The notes under the pieces were generated by a model. The model saw only the letters and a program-made list of their open reading frames with translations, was not told where the DNA came from and made no database searches. From CALAMD01 sp035301345 (GTDB lineage: Bacteria > Bacillota > Bacilli > Bacillales > Amphibacillaceae): a DNA stretch of 64,000 nucleotides. Below, in pieces: positions 52,074 through 60,627 of this stretch. The stretch is from positions 73,203-137,202 of the forward strand of contig DATGUM010000037.1 in assembly GCA_035301345.1 (NCBI GenBank), given 5' to 3'. Every line of letters starts with the position of its first letter. Within the stretch, counting starts at the first letter, position 1. The translations under genes and the position numbers were made by a program.

Positions 52074-53237
52074 ATGTATTTTTGTCCAGCTTGTGGTTCA
52101 CCAGTGAGTAAGTATGAAACGTTTTGCTTTAAGTGTGGTAGACAAATTCCGAAAGACTTGCACGACCGAGTAAAGAAACAGAAGTTTTATAAGAAAAAGA
52201 GCTTCTTAATACCGATGGCTACTTTTCTCTCTTTACTCATAGTAACCGTTGCATTTTATTCCGTTTTGCAGTATAAATCAACAAAAGCTAAACAATATTA
52301 TGACAAAGGTGAAACATATTTACTAGAGGAAGACTACGTCCAAGCAAAAGAAGCTTTCAATAAGGCGCGGAAGAGTAAAGATTCTTTTGAACAAGCACAC
52401 ATTGCCTATGCTTTCGTAAAAGAAGCTCTAGCCATTGAACGAACGATTGAACAAGCGAATGACCAACTTAGCCAAGAGGACTTTACTGAAGCAATAAATA
52501 TTTTAAGTGAAGCTGATCAGCAATTGAAAAGCTATTATGGTGAAGCTGTTAATTTACTATTAGAACAAGTCAACAATGAGCAGCAACATGTAAAAGTTCA
52601 AAAGTTAAAAACTTCACTTGATGAAGAACCTTCAATTGATGATTTAAAGCTCCTATTATGGGATGCAGAAGGGATTAATAATGCAGAAGCAGCCGAAATT
52701 TCAAATGATATAAAGTCACAAATTATCGAATATGTTTATTCCCATGCAAGTGAGCTACTTAATAAAAAACAATTCAGTGAAGCAGAAAATTTAGTGAATG
52801 ACGGTTTAAGGTATATTCCTGACTCCGAAAAAATGCAAAGCTTAAAAATAACGATTAATAAAGAAAAGTCAGCATTTGAAACAGCACAACAAGAACGTAT
52901 TGAAAAAGCCGTATCTGTTGCGACGAAGGAACATCAACAAAACAAACAAGATGCTATTACTTTAGAAAGCGCCACAGTTAAAAAAGGTAATAAAGACAAA
53001 GTTATCGTCACAGGTGAAGTCGTAAGTAAAGCGACAATTCCTGTAAACTCTGTACTCGTCGAATACAAAATTATGAATGATAAGAAAAACGAAATTGCTT
53101 CGAATAAAGTGTTTGTGTTTCCAGAGAAATTGCTACCAGACGAAACTGGTAAGTTTGAATTTACTCACTACGATTTAGATAAAGTAAAAGGTGATCTGAA
53201 AATCGAAGTCGAAAAGATTACATGGTATACAGAATAA
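52074..53237 (+). CDS. Zinc-ribbon membrane protein with helical repeats
   Basis: A 387-aa protein with an N-terminal zinc ribbon (CPAC near residue 4 and CFKCG near 19), one transmembrane helix (about 46-66), a long helical region with TPR-like repeats (about 70-270), and a C-terminal beta domain (about 300-380) resembling the FxLYD type. The topology suggests a cytosolic zinc finger and an external repeat domain. Function unknown. It ends 22 nt before an HtrA-like protease gene, probably an operon. Confidence 0.75.
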   Translation: MYFCPACGSPVSKYETFCFKCGRQIPKDLHDRVKKQKFYKKKSFLIPMATFLSLLIVTVAFYSVLQYKSTKAKQYYDKGETYLLEEDYVQAKEAFNKARKSKDSFEQAHIAYAFVKEALAIERTIEQANDQLSQEDFTEAINILSEADQQLKSYYGEAVNLLLEQVNNEQQHVKVQKLKTSLDEEPSIDDLKLLLWDAEGINNAEAAEISNDIKSQIIEYVYSHASELLNKKQFSEAENLVNDGLRYIPDSEKMQSLKITINKEKSAFETAQQERIEKAVSVATKEHQQNKQDAITLESATVKKGNKDKVIVTGEVVSKATIPVNSVLVEYKIMNDKKNEIASNKVFVFPEKLLPDETGKFEFTHYDLDKVKGDLKIEVEKITWYTE

Positions 53238-53259
53238 TTAACGGTTGGAGTGAGTAACG

Positions 53260-54396
53260 ATGTATAATAAGCGATGGACTTACACGATATCAAGTATTCT
53301 TATTTTAATCGGGGTTATCAGTATTGTATATATTTACCAATCATGGACTGAAAAAGAAATCCCGATAACGAACCCCTTAGTCAATCAAGTAACTGACGAT
53401 GAAAATGAATTAGATTTAAAAACTATTATTCACGAAGTTGAGAAAAGTGTTATTCACGTTGAAGCACAATCAAAAGATGATACGACGACTGGCTCCGGCT
53501 TTCTGTATAATAATAATGGTGACGTCATTACGAACGCTCATGTCGTAGAAGACGCAAATGTTGTTTATATCCGAACAGCTTCTGCCCAAATATATCCTGC
53601 AGCAATTGTTGCGGTTGGCGAAGAAACTGACATTGCACTTTTGCGTGTCCCGCAATTAGCTGATCAAGGGCACCTTGAATTTGACGAGAACACAGAAGTC
53701 GACATTGGAGATGAAGTCATTGCTCTAGGAAGTCCTCATGGCTTTCAAAACACTGTTACGTTAGGGATTATTTCTGGGAAAGAAAGAGAATTTACAGTTG
53801 ATGGCTACTTCTATCAAAACACATATCAAATATCTGCCCAAATTACACACGGAAATAGCGGTGGACCACTTATTGACCGGGAAAATGGTCACGTCATAGG
53901 AATCAACTCTGTCGGAACTGATGACGGAACAATTGGTTTTAGTATCCCGTTAAAAGACGTGATCGATAAAGTAGATGAATGGGTGAACGAAATCGATGAA
54001 GATAGTCTAGAATATGCGAGTACGTCGGACATTGTACAACCGTATAATGATGACCAATTAATTGAAGATAGTAAATATTTAATGGACTACTTTATTGATA
54101 GTATTAACGTAAGAGATTACGTAACAGCGTACACGCTTCTTAGCAGCTCTGTTCAATCAAATGATTCTTATAAAAGTTTTAGAGACAACTACATTCACGT
54201 AACAGATGCTGAAATTGAAGATAGTTCATTTGAAGTGAATGATGACGATGTTGTTGAAGCGACCGTTGAACTCGTCTTTACAAATCATAAAGATAAAAAA
54301 GAACACAAATTGTTTACTTTTCATTTCGGATTAGAAAATGACCAAGTAAAGATTTTAAAAATGAGTGAAGCAAAGAAAGATAAAAAAGATAAATAA
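53260..54396 (+). CDS. Membrane-anchored trypsin-like (HtrA/DegP-type) serine protease without PDZ domain
   Basis: A 378-aa protein with one N-terminal helix (about residues 9-26) and a trypsin-like domain with the triad H94 (TNAHVV), D124 (TDIALLRV) and S200 (THGNSGGPL). Unlike usual HtrA, no PDZ domain follows; instead there is a domain of about 110 residues (NTF2-like in layout: SKYLMDYFIDSINVRDYVTAYTLL) and a Lys-rich tail. It is coupled to the zinc-ribbon protein upstream, suggesting a membrane-bound quality-control or signalling pair. Confidence 0.85.
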   Translation: MYNKRWTYTISSILILIGVISIVYIYQSWTEKEIPITNPLVNQVTDDENELDLKTIIHEVEKSVIHVEAQSKDDTTTGSGFLYNNNGDVITNAHVVEDANVVYIRTASAQIYPAAIVAVGEETDIALLRVPQLADQGHLEFDENTEVDIGDEVIALGSPHGFQNTVTLGIISGKEREFTVDGYFYQNTYQISAQITHGNSGGPLIDRENGHVIGINSVGTDDGTIGFSIPLKDVIDKVDEWVNEIDEDSLEYASTSDIVQPYNDDQLIEDSKYLMDYFIDSINVRDYVTAYTLLSSSVQSNDSYKSFRDNYIHVTDAEIEDSSFEVNDDDVVEATVELVFTNHKDKKEHKLFTFHFGLENDQVKILKMSEAKKDKKDK

Positions 54397-54400
54397 TTAA

Positions 54401-54454
54401 AAAACAACAAGTGCTTATACGTATTTTTTCATAAATACGAGCACTTGTTGTTTT
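54401..54454. terminator. Bidirectional terminator after the HtrA-like gene
   Basis: AAAACAACAAGTGCT and AGCACTTGTTGTTTT are perfect complements (15 bp), with a second CGTATTT/AAATACG stem inside. It lies between converging genes. Confidence 0.9.
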
Positions 54455-54476
54455 ATTTTCCATTCTATTTTATCTC

Positions 54477-55841
54477 TTAACCAATAATAATTCTTTCTTT
54501 CGGATAATGATAATTCTTTATTGTTCGATCAGGTTTAAACATAAATAAGAACGTTATGACGCCGACACGCCCAATGAACATAAGTACCATTAACACTATT
54601 TTACTCAGTGCCGTTATTTCACTCGTTATGCCTAACGATAAACCAACTGTCCCAAACGCCGAAGTCACTTCAAATAAAATCGCTGTTAAATCAAATGGTT
54701 CAACAATTGAAAGAATAAGAACAGACAGTGACACAGCAAATATTGCCATTAAAATAACAGTGACTGCCTTCATTAGATCTTCATTATGAATTTCCCGGCG
54801 AAATATTTGCAAACTCTCTCCACCACGAGCATATGTAATTAAAAAGATAATAACTAAAGCAAATGTCGTCGTACGGATACCGCCACCAGCACTGCTTGGT
54901 GATGCTCCAACAAACATTAAAAATGACATGAATAATTGATTCGATTCTGTTAACAAACTAACATCTAGCGTCGATAGCCCACCACTTCTCGTCGTAACCG
55001 ACTGGAATAAAGCGCCAAAGAAACTTTCTGTTACTGATTTATTTAAAAAGAAATGCCTAGCATCTAACAAATAAATAACGATTGTTCCTACGACGATTAA
55101 ACTAAAGAAAGTAATTGTCGTTACTTTAGCAAATAAACTAAAACGCATTTTTTCTTTCTTTATAATTACTTTACGAACGTACTTTTTACATTCAATTAAA
55201 ACTGGAAAACCTATTGCTCCAATGATAATTAACAGCATATTCGATATTTGAATAAAATAATCATGTTTAAAAGGGATCAATGAATTACCAGTAATATCAA
55301 AACCACCATTAGATATCGCACTAATCATACTGAAAAATCCGTGTAAATAGGCCTCACTAATCGTCGGATAATACTTCAAAAAATATGTACCTAATATCAA
55401 AAAACTAACGAGTTCAATCGTCATTAGAACGATTAATATGTCTCTAATCAATTTCACCATACCCGCAAATGATGTTTGGTTTTGATCTGTCATAATCAGC
55501 CTACGCTCTTGAAAACCGATTTTCTTTCCGAGTAATAGCCAAATAAATGTCCCTATAGACATAACACCTACTGCACCGAGTTGTAAAATTAGACCGAGCA
55601 ATATAATCCCTGTTGTGCTAAATATATCAGCTATCGAAACAGCACTTAGACCTGTAACACTTAATGCACTGACAGCCGTAAATAACACATCGATAAATGC
55701 GATTTGTACGCCTGGTTTATATGCGATTGGGAGTGACAACAAAATCGTCGAAATGACAATCGCTAGAAAATAAAATGTTAATAAAATTTGTACGACTGTC
55801 AATCGATTAACATGTTCAGAAGATTTATGTTTAAAAATCAT
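54477..55841 (-). CDS. Ktr potassium transporter membrane subunit (KtrB/KtrD)
   Basis: A 454-aa TrkH/KtrB-family channel-like transporter for K+. The four pore loops are visible with their filter glycines: SVTGLSAVS, SNGGFD, TRSGGLST and FGTVGLSLG. It works with a cytosolic RCK subunit such as the KtrC gene 8 kb away. KtrB and KtrD are not separable with certainty by eye, so no symbol is given. It is monocistronic. Confidence 0.92.
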   Translation of the reverse strand: MIFKHKSSEHVNRLTVVQILLTFYFLAIVISTILLSLPIAYKPGVQIAFIDVLFTAVSALSVTGLSAVSIADIFSTTGIILLGLILQLGAVGVMSIGTFIWLLLGKKIGFQERRLIMTDQNQTSFAGMVKLIRDILIVLMTIELVSFLILGTYFLKYYPTISEAYLHGFFSMISAISNGGFDITGNSLIPFKHDYFIQISNMLLIIIGAIGFPVLIECKKYVRKVIIKKEKMRFSLFAKVTTITFFSLIVVGTIVIYLLDARHFFLNKSVTESFFGALFQSVTTRSGGLSTLDVSLLTESNQLFMSFLMFVGASPSSAGGGIRTTTFALVIIFLITYARGGESLQIFRREIHNEDLMKAVTVILMAIFAVSLSVLILSIVEPFDLTAILFEVTSAFGTVGLSLGITSEITALSKIVLMVLMFIGRVGVITFLFMFKPDRTIKNYHYPKERIIIG

Positions 55842-55889
55842 AACGCATCTCCTTACTTTAAAATTACTTTTAAATAATTGTTTAAAAAA

Positions 55890-55924
55890 ACTGTTAGCTG
55901 AATGATAACCACCCAGCTAACAAT
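55890..55924 (-). terminator. Terminator after the YwpF-like gene
   Basis: On the minus strand TGTTAGCTG pairs with CAGCTAACA, followed by GTTTTTTT. It lies about 80 nt past the stop. Confidence 0.85.
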
Positions 55925-56000
55925 CTATGTCTTTTTACACATATTTCCATTCGTAATTTTTCATAAAATTGGATTCTATATAACCAGCTTTCATAAGCAT

Positions 56001-56348
56001 TTATAATACGCCTTCTGTTTTATTTTTCGCCTGATTAACAATCGTTCCGATAAATAAAACATTAATATCTTCCTCTACTTCGTTAACACTTATAATAGAC
56101 GTAGTAAAATAAGCCGGTAAATTTGACTCTTTTGATATTTTTGTTTCAAGCACAATAGCCTCACCAATATTTTCTAGTGAACGAAAATAATCCTCTAAAC
56201 TCTTTTCACAAAAAGCTTCGATGATCCATTGACTCTTATCGTCTTCTCGATTAATAACGAGCCCATCTAACAAAGGTATATCACGTTTGTTACTACTTTT
56301 TTCTTTGTCATCAAAAATAGCTAGCGATTTTAACTTAAACGTCTTCAT
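56001..56348 (-). CDS. YwpF-like protein
   Basis: A 115-aa soluble protein. The start MKTFKLKSLAI, DGLVINREDDKSQWIIEAF in the middle and INVLFIGTIV near the end match the YwpF-like family of Bacillus, function unknown. It lies downstream of moaA-moeA on the same strand, but no functional link is known. Confidence 0.7.
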   Translation of the reverse strand: MKTFKLKSLAIFDDKEKSSNKRDIPLLDGLVINREDDKSQWIIEAFCEKSLEDYFRSLENIGEAIVLETKISKESNLPAYFTTSIISVNEVEEDINVLFIGTIVNQAKNKTEGVL

Positions 56349-56396
56349 CGTATAACTCCTTCATTTACAATGACTAAAAGTTTTTCGATAAACTAA

Positions 56397-57419
56397 TTAT
56401 CCACCAATATATGACATTTCAATTTTCTTACGGTCTTTATGTTTTAATTCATTTCTTTCATCAGAATAACGATCTTTACGATTACCCCAAAGCGATGAAA
56501 TTTCCTCGCGCAATTCTTTCTCTGTTAAATCACTACGAACTTTCTCTTTAATGTCAAATCCTTCTGTTGCAAATAAACATGTGTAAAGCTTACCGTCAGC
56601 AGATAAACGCATACGTGTACACGTCCCGCAGAATGAGTCAGTTACTGATGAAATAACACCAATCTCACCTTCACCATCTTCATATTGATACCTTGAAGCA
56701 ACTTCCCCATAATAGTTCGCATCAACTGATTTAAGAGGCATTTCTTCGTTAATCGTGTCCACTATTTGTTGCTTAGAAATAACGTTTGCCATATCCCAAC
56801 CGTTATGATTACCGACGTCCATAAACTCAATAAAGCGTAAAATAACATCTTTCCCCTTAAAGTGTTTAGCCATTGGAACGATCTGACTCTCATTCATTCC
56901 CTTTTTAACGACCATATTCACTTTAACGCCTAATCCTGCTTCTTGTGCAGCCTCAATCCCTTTTAATACAGGTAAAGTGACGACACCACGACCATTAATT
57001 TCTTTAAATACGTCATCTTCTATCGCATCTAAACTAATATTTACTCGTTCTAATCCGGCTTCTTTAAGTTTTTTAGCATCTCGTGGTAAGAAAATACCGT
57101 TCGTCGTTAAAGCAATATCTTCAATGCCCTCAATTTTAGTCAGTTTTTGAATCAGTTCATCTAAATTACGACGCATTAACGGTTCACCACCTGTTAGGCG
57201 GATTTTATTAACACCGAGTTGTGCGAAGTGCTCTGCTAAACGAGCGATTTCTTCAAATGTAAGTAACTCTTTCTGTGGTAAAAATTGATAATCTGGCCCA
57301 AAAATCTCTTTTGGCATACAGTAATTACATCTTAAGTTACATTTATCTGTAACAGAAATACGTAAATCACGTAATTGTCTTCCAAAAAAGTCTTTAATGG
57401 GGGTAATTTCTTGTGACAT
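56397..57419 (-). CDS. moaA: GTP 3',8-cyclase MoaA
   Basis: Radical SAM enzyme for the first step of molybdenum cofactor synthesis. The N-terminal [4Fe-4S] motif is CNLRCNYC; the C-terminal cluster uses CGTCTRMRLSADGKLYTCLF; the C-terminal GG is present. I use the ATG at 57419 after AAAGGAG (340 aa). It forms a unit with moeA upstream and sits near the Mo-formate dehydrogenase it presumably supplies. MoaC, MoaD, MoaE, MobA and MogA are not in the window. Confidence 0.96.
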   Translation of the reverse strand: MSQEITPIKDFFGRQLRDLRISVTDKCNLRCNYCMPKEIFGPDYQFLPQKELLTFEEIARLAEHFAQLGVNKIRLTGGEPLMRRNLDELIQKLTKIEGIEDIALTTNGIFLPRDAKKLKEAGLERVNISLDAIEDDVFKEINGRGVVTLPVLKGIEAAQEAGLGVKVNMVVKKGMNESQIVPMAKHFKGKDVILRFIEFMDVGNHNGWDMANVISKQQIVDTINEEMPLKSVDANYYGEVASRYQYEDGEGEIGVISSVTDSFCGTCTRMRLSADGKLYTCLFATEGFDIKEKVRSDLTEKELREEISSLWGNRKDRYSDERNELKHKDRKKIEMSYIGG

Positions 57420-57439
57420 TCCGTTCACTCCTTTTCTAC

Positions 57440-58699
57440 TTAAAAATTATCTTGTCCTTCATAGCTCTCGATGAGTAAAACATCAACTTCTGAATCTACG
57501 ACATAACCACCCGTTCCACCTTGTAATACCATTAAACAATTCGTATGAGCGAGTGATGAAACGGCATTTGATTTATCCATACCAGCAAGCGTAACAGTCG
57601 GCTTACCGTTTTTAATCGTTATAGAACTTCTTACAAAACGTGTAAATGGATTTGGCTTCGGATAATCCTCTCCTAAATAAGCAGTTATTCGCTGTAAATA
57701 AGGCTTATCGCTAAATAGAAGCTTATTCATAACAGGACGTGCAAATAATTCAAACCCAACGTAACAAGCTGAAGGATTACCAGATAAGCCAAAGATATAT
57801 TTATCTTCAATTGTAGCAACTGTCGTTACGCTACCTGGCCGCATAGCAATTTTATTAAATAAAATTTTTGCACCTAACTTTTCAAAAATAGCTGGCATAA
57901 GATCGAAGTCTCCAACCGAAACGCCACCTGTAGTAATGAGCAAGTCAACTTCTTCTAGCGCTGACTTTACTTTGTCATAACTCGGATCAAACTCATCTGC
58001 TAGCTTACCTAAATCTCGATAAATACCACCTGCTCGTTCAACTTGCGCACCAATCATATATGCATTAGAATTTCTAATTTTACCGTCTTCCAACGGCTCA
58101 TCGACATCTAAAAGCTCTGTTCCTGTTGCGACAACACCTACAACTGGCTTTTTAGCAACTTTCACTTTTGCGTAGCCAAACGTTGCTAACAAAGCTTTTA
58201 CACCAGGGTTTATATATGTTCCTTCATTGATTAGAACTTCCCCTTCTGTCACTTCTGATCCTTCTACGATAATGTTTTGCCCTCGCTCAAATCGTTCCGC
58301 TACAGAAATGCGAGTTTCTTCGTCGTCAAGCGCTTCACAAACTTCAAACATCGCAACACAGTCCGCACCTTCCGGTATTTTTGCTCCTGTCATAATTCGT
58401 GTCGCTTCTCCCGCCTTAAGCACTTTTGTCGGCAACTCCCCTGCCCCAATATGTTCAATAACTTGTAGTTCAACAGGGTTATCTTCTGATGCCTGCTCTG
58501 TATCTTGCGAACGAAGTGCAAAACCATCATATGGTGACTTATCAAAAGTTGGAATATTATGCTCTGCTACAATAGGTTCAGCCAATCTTCTATTATCACA
58601 ATCGTGAAAGTCAATCGTTTCAACTTCTCCAATCTTACTATGCTTCATCACTCGTTTTACAGCTTCAGCTACTTCTATCGGCTTTCGTATCTCAATCAC
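57440..58699 (-). CDS. moeA: Molybdopterin molybdenumtransferase MoeA
   Basis: Inserts molybdenum into molybdopterin. The 419-aa protein shows MTGAKIPEGADCV, TGTELL, TTGGVSVGDFDLMP and LSGNPSACYVGFE, all typical of MoeA. It starts at a GTG, 12 nt after GGAGG. It precedes moaA by 20 nt in one operon. Confidence 0.95.
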   Translation of the reverse strand: MIEIRKPIEVAEAVKRVMKHSKIGEVETIDFHDCDNRRLAEPIVAEHNIPTFDKSPYDGFALRSQDTEQASEDNPVELQVIEHIGAGELPTKVLKAGEATRIMTGAKIPEGADCVAMFEVCEALDDEETRISVAERFERGQNIIVEGSEVTEGEVLINEGTYINPGVKALLATFGYAKVKVAKKPVVGVVATGTELLDVDEPLEDGKIRNSNAYMIGAQVERAGGIYRDLGKLADEFDPSYDKVKSALEEVDLLITTGGVSVGDFDLMPAIFEKLGAKILFNKIAMRPGSVTTVATIEDKYIFGLSGNPSACYVGFELFARPVMNKLLFSDKPYLQRITAYLGEDYPKPNPFTRFVRSSITIKNGKPTVTLAGMDKSNAVSSLAHTNCLMVLQGGTGGYVVDSEVDVLLIESYEGQDNF

Positions 58700-59057
58700 T
58701 TTTATATAAGTCCTCCTTTATTAAATATATAATCAATAAAAATATATTCTTTTTTATTTCGGTCCAAGACCTTATAACTATCTTAACAAAATACTCTTAT
58801 AAATGATATTTTTAGTTCTTCAAACGTAATATTTTAGCGAATCTTATGTAAAAAAAGCGAGAAATAGGGATGAATAGGTACAGGATATTTCGACCAATAG
58901 ACCAAAAGTAAAAGTTGTGGTCACGCCTTGCTTGAAGTAAATGCCCCAAAGTTAGAAATAAATACAAACGACATAGCCATGAGGTTCATGACTATGCCAA
59001 TTTTAAAACCTTATTAATCACTACGCTAATAAAATCCTAACTCATCTAACGTGTCAT
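58700..59057. other. Intergenic region upstream of moeA
   Basis: About 360 bp with no reading frame that I can support. Near 58973-58997 there is an imperfect hairpin (CATAG..CATGA / TCATG..CTATG) that may end the oxidoreductase transcript. I looked for a Moco riboswitch and did not find a convincing one. Confidence 0.45.
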
Positions 59058-60050
59058 TTATTTAATTTTTAAGCCGACTTTTCCAAATTGATCACTATCT
59101 TTTAAATAAGCAAAAGCATCATTAGCTTTATCTAATGGAAATACTTTATCTAATTCTGGATAAATACCTTCATCTTTTATAAACGACAACATGTCTAAAA
59201 ATTCTTCACGACTACCCATTGTAGAGCCGACAAGTTTAAATTGCCCATAGAAGAAATGTCGTAAGTCTAATGGAACAACATCTTCAGTCGTCGCCCCAAA
59301 CATTACAAACGTTCCTCCTCGCTTTAATATAGCTAACGAACGATTAAATGTCGCTTTACCTATACTATCAATAACGATATCAACTGTTTCTTCTTTCAAG
59401 GCTTCTTCCCAGTCACTATTTGTTGATAAAACAATATCTGCTCCGAGTATCTTCTTCGCCTTCTCTCGCTTTTCTGCATCTCTCGACGTTGTAATAACTC
59501 TCCCGCCAGCATGTTTAGCAAAAATAATTAAATAAGTTGCTACACCACCACCTGCGCCAGGGATAAAAACTGTTTGCCCTCGCTTAAAGTTCCCTTTCGT
59601 AAATAGCGCTCGATAAGCTGTTAATGCAGCTAATGAAAGAACGCCCGCATGTTCCCACGTCAAATGGTCTGGCTTTAATTCGACTTGATCTTCGTGTATA
59701 GCTATTTTTTCTGCAAACGTTCCGTGATCAGGCATTCCTAAAATATCAAAATTTTCCGGAGGTGCTTCAGAATTTTCTTGCCATCTTAAAGATGGATTAA
59801 TAATAACTTCATCACCTTCTTTAAAACGAGTCACATTTTTTCCGGTAGATTCAACAATACCTGCACCATCAGAACCTAAAATCAACGCTTCTGCTACATC
59901 TTTACGTCTTTCCTCAATATATAAATCTCTTCTATTTAATCCTGCATATTTTAATGAAATAACAACTTCATTTTCTAAAGCCGTTGGCGACGGCATATCT
60001 TTGATTGTCAGCTTTCCTTCGTGATGAACGAATGATTTCACACTTATCAC
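59058..60050 (-). CDS. Zinc-independent MDR-family NAD(P)H oxidoreductase (quinone-reductase/alcohol-dehydrogenase-like)
   Basis: A 330-aa medium-chain dehydrogenase/reductase. The N-terminal GroES-like domain (LKYAGLNRRDLY, GSDGAGIVE) is followed by the Rossmann fold with PGAGGGVATYLIIFA. The catalytic zinc Cys/His set of true alcohol dehydrogenases is not evident, so a quinone or enone reductase role is more likely. It lies between the fdh and moa units on the same strand, without a known link to them. Confidence 0.8.
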   Translation of the reverse strand: MISVKSFVHHEGKLTIKDMPSPTALENEVVISLKYAGLNRRDLYIEERRKDVAEALILGSDGAGIVESTGKNVTRFKEGDEVIINPSLRWQENSEAPPENFDILGMPDHGTFAEKIAIHEDQVELKPDHLTWEHAGVLSLAALTAYRALFTKGNFKRGQTVFIPGAGGGVATYLIIFAKHAGGRVITTSRDAEKREKAKKILGADIVLSTNSDWEEALKEETVDIVIDSIGKATFNRSLAILKRGGTFVMFGATTEDVVPLDLRHFFYGQFKLVGSTMGSREEFLDMLSFIKDEGIYPELDKVFPLDKANDAFAYLKDSDQFGKVGLKIK

Positions 60051-60100
60051 CTTATCCTTTTATTATATTTTGAATGTAGTACCTTTTCATTATAGCAAAA

Positions 60101-60141
60101 GAAAAAGCAAACGATTACTATCTCATCTCGTTTGCTTTTCT
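60101..60141 (-). terminator. Terminator of the formate dehydrogenase operon
   Basis: AAAAGCAAACGA (60103-60114) pairs with TCGTTTGCTTTT (60128-60139), with T-rich sequence after it on the minus strand. Confidence 0.88.
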
Positions 60142-60156
60142 CAAGTACATCTTAAA

Positions 60157-60627
60157 TTAAGATTCTCTCCCCATACCTTTTAAAAACTGTAAGAGCAACG
60201 TGACACTCCGATTAATATCAGGATCCTTTAATGCGGTAAGCACATTCATGTAAGATGTTTTTTCAAACGTATCATTTTCAATAGCATCTTTCATTCCACG
60301 ATTTATTCGTTCAATGAAAAATGACAATTCATCAATGTTAAGCGTTCCGAGCATTGTAAATAACGGCATTAAATTTTCTAACGATCCTTGATATCGTTCT
60401 TTTATTAATTCATTAACCATCTTTTCCATTGCTACTTTACGCTGTATTGTTAGTGCACTTAAAGTGTCTAGCATACCAGCTTCATCTAGATGAGCTAATA
60501 AATTAACTCCTTTTACTACCGACTCTTTATTTTCACTAATAACAGCTAATACTTCATCAATACTTTCCGATTGAATATCTTCCTCAGGTATTTCCATACG
60601 TTTAATATGTCTCACCGGTTCAGCCAT
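60157..60627 (-). CDS. DUF1641 formate-dehydrogenase-associated protein (YrhD type)
   Basis: A 156-aa helical protein of the DUF1641 family, which is commonly found right after formate dehydrogenase alpha subunits in Bacillus (yrhE-yrhD). The ending SVTLLLQFLKGMGRES and central EAGMLDTLSALTI are typical. Its start codon overlaps the fdhF stop by one base (TAATG), so translational coupling is likely. Role is inferred from context only. Confidence 0.82.
   Translation of the reverse strand: MAEPVRHIKRMEIPEEDIQSESIDEVLAVISENKESVVKGVNLLAHLDEAGMLDTLSALTIQRKVAMEKMVNELIKERYQGSLENLMPLFTMLGTLNIDELSFFIERINRGMKDAIENDTFEKTSYMNVLTALKDPDINRSVTLLLQFLKGMGRES

Noticed and set aside
58700..59057. Molybdenum cofactor riboswitch before moeA
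   Set aside because: I looked for the conserved Moco motif in the gap and found only an imperfect hairpin.
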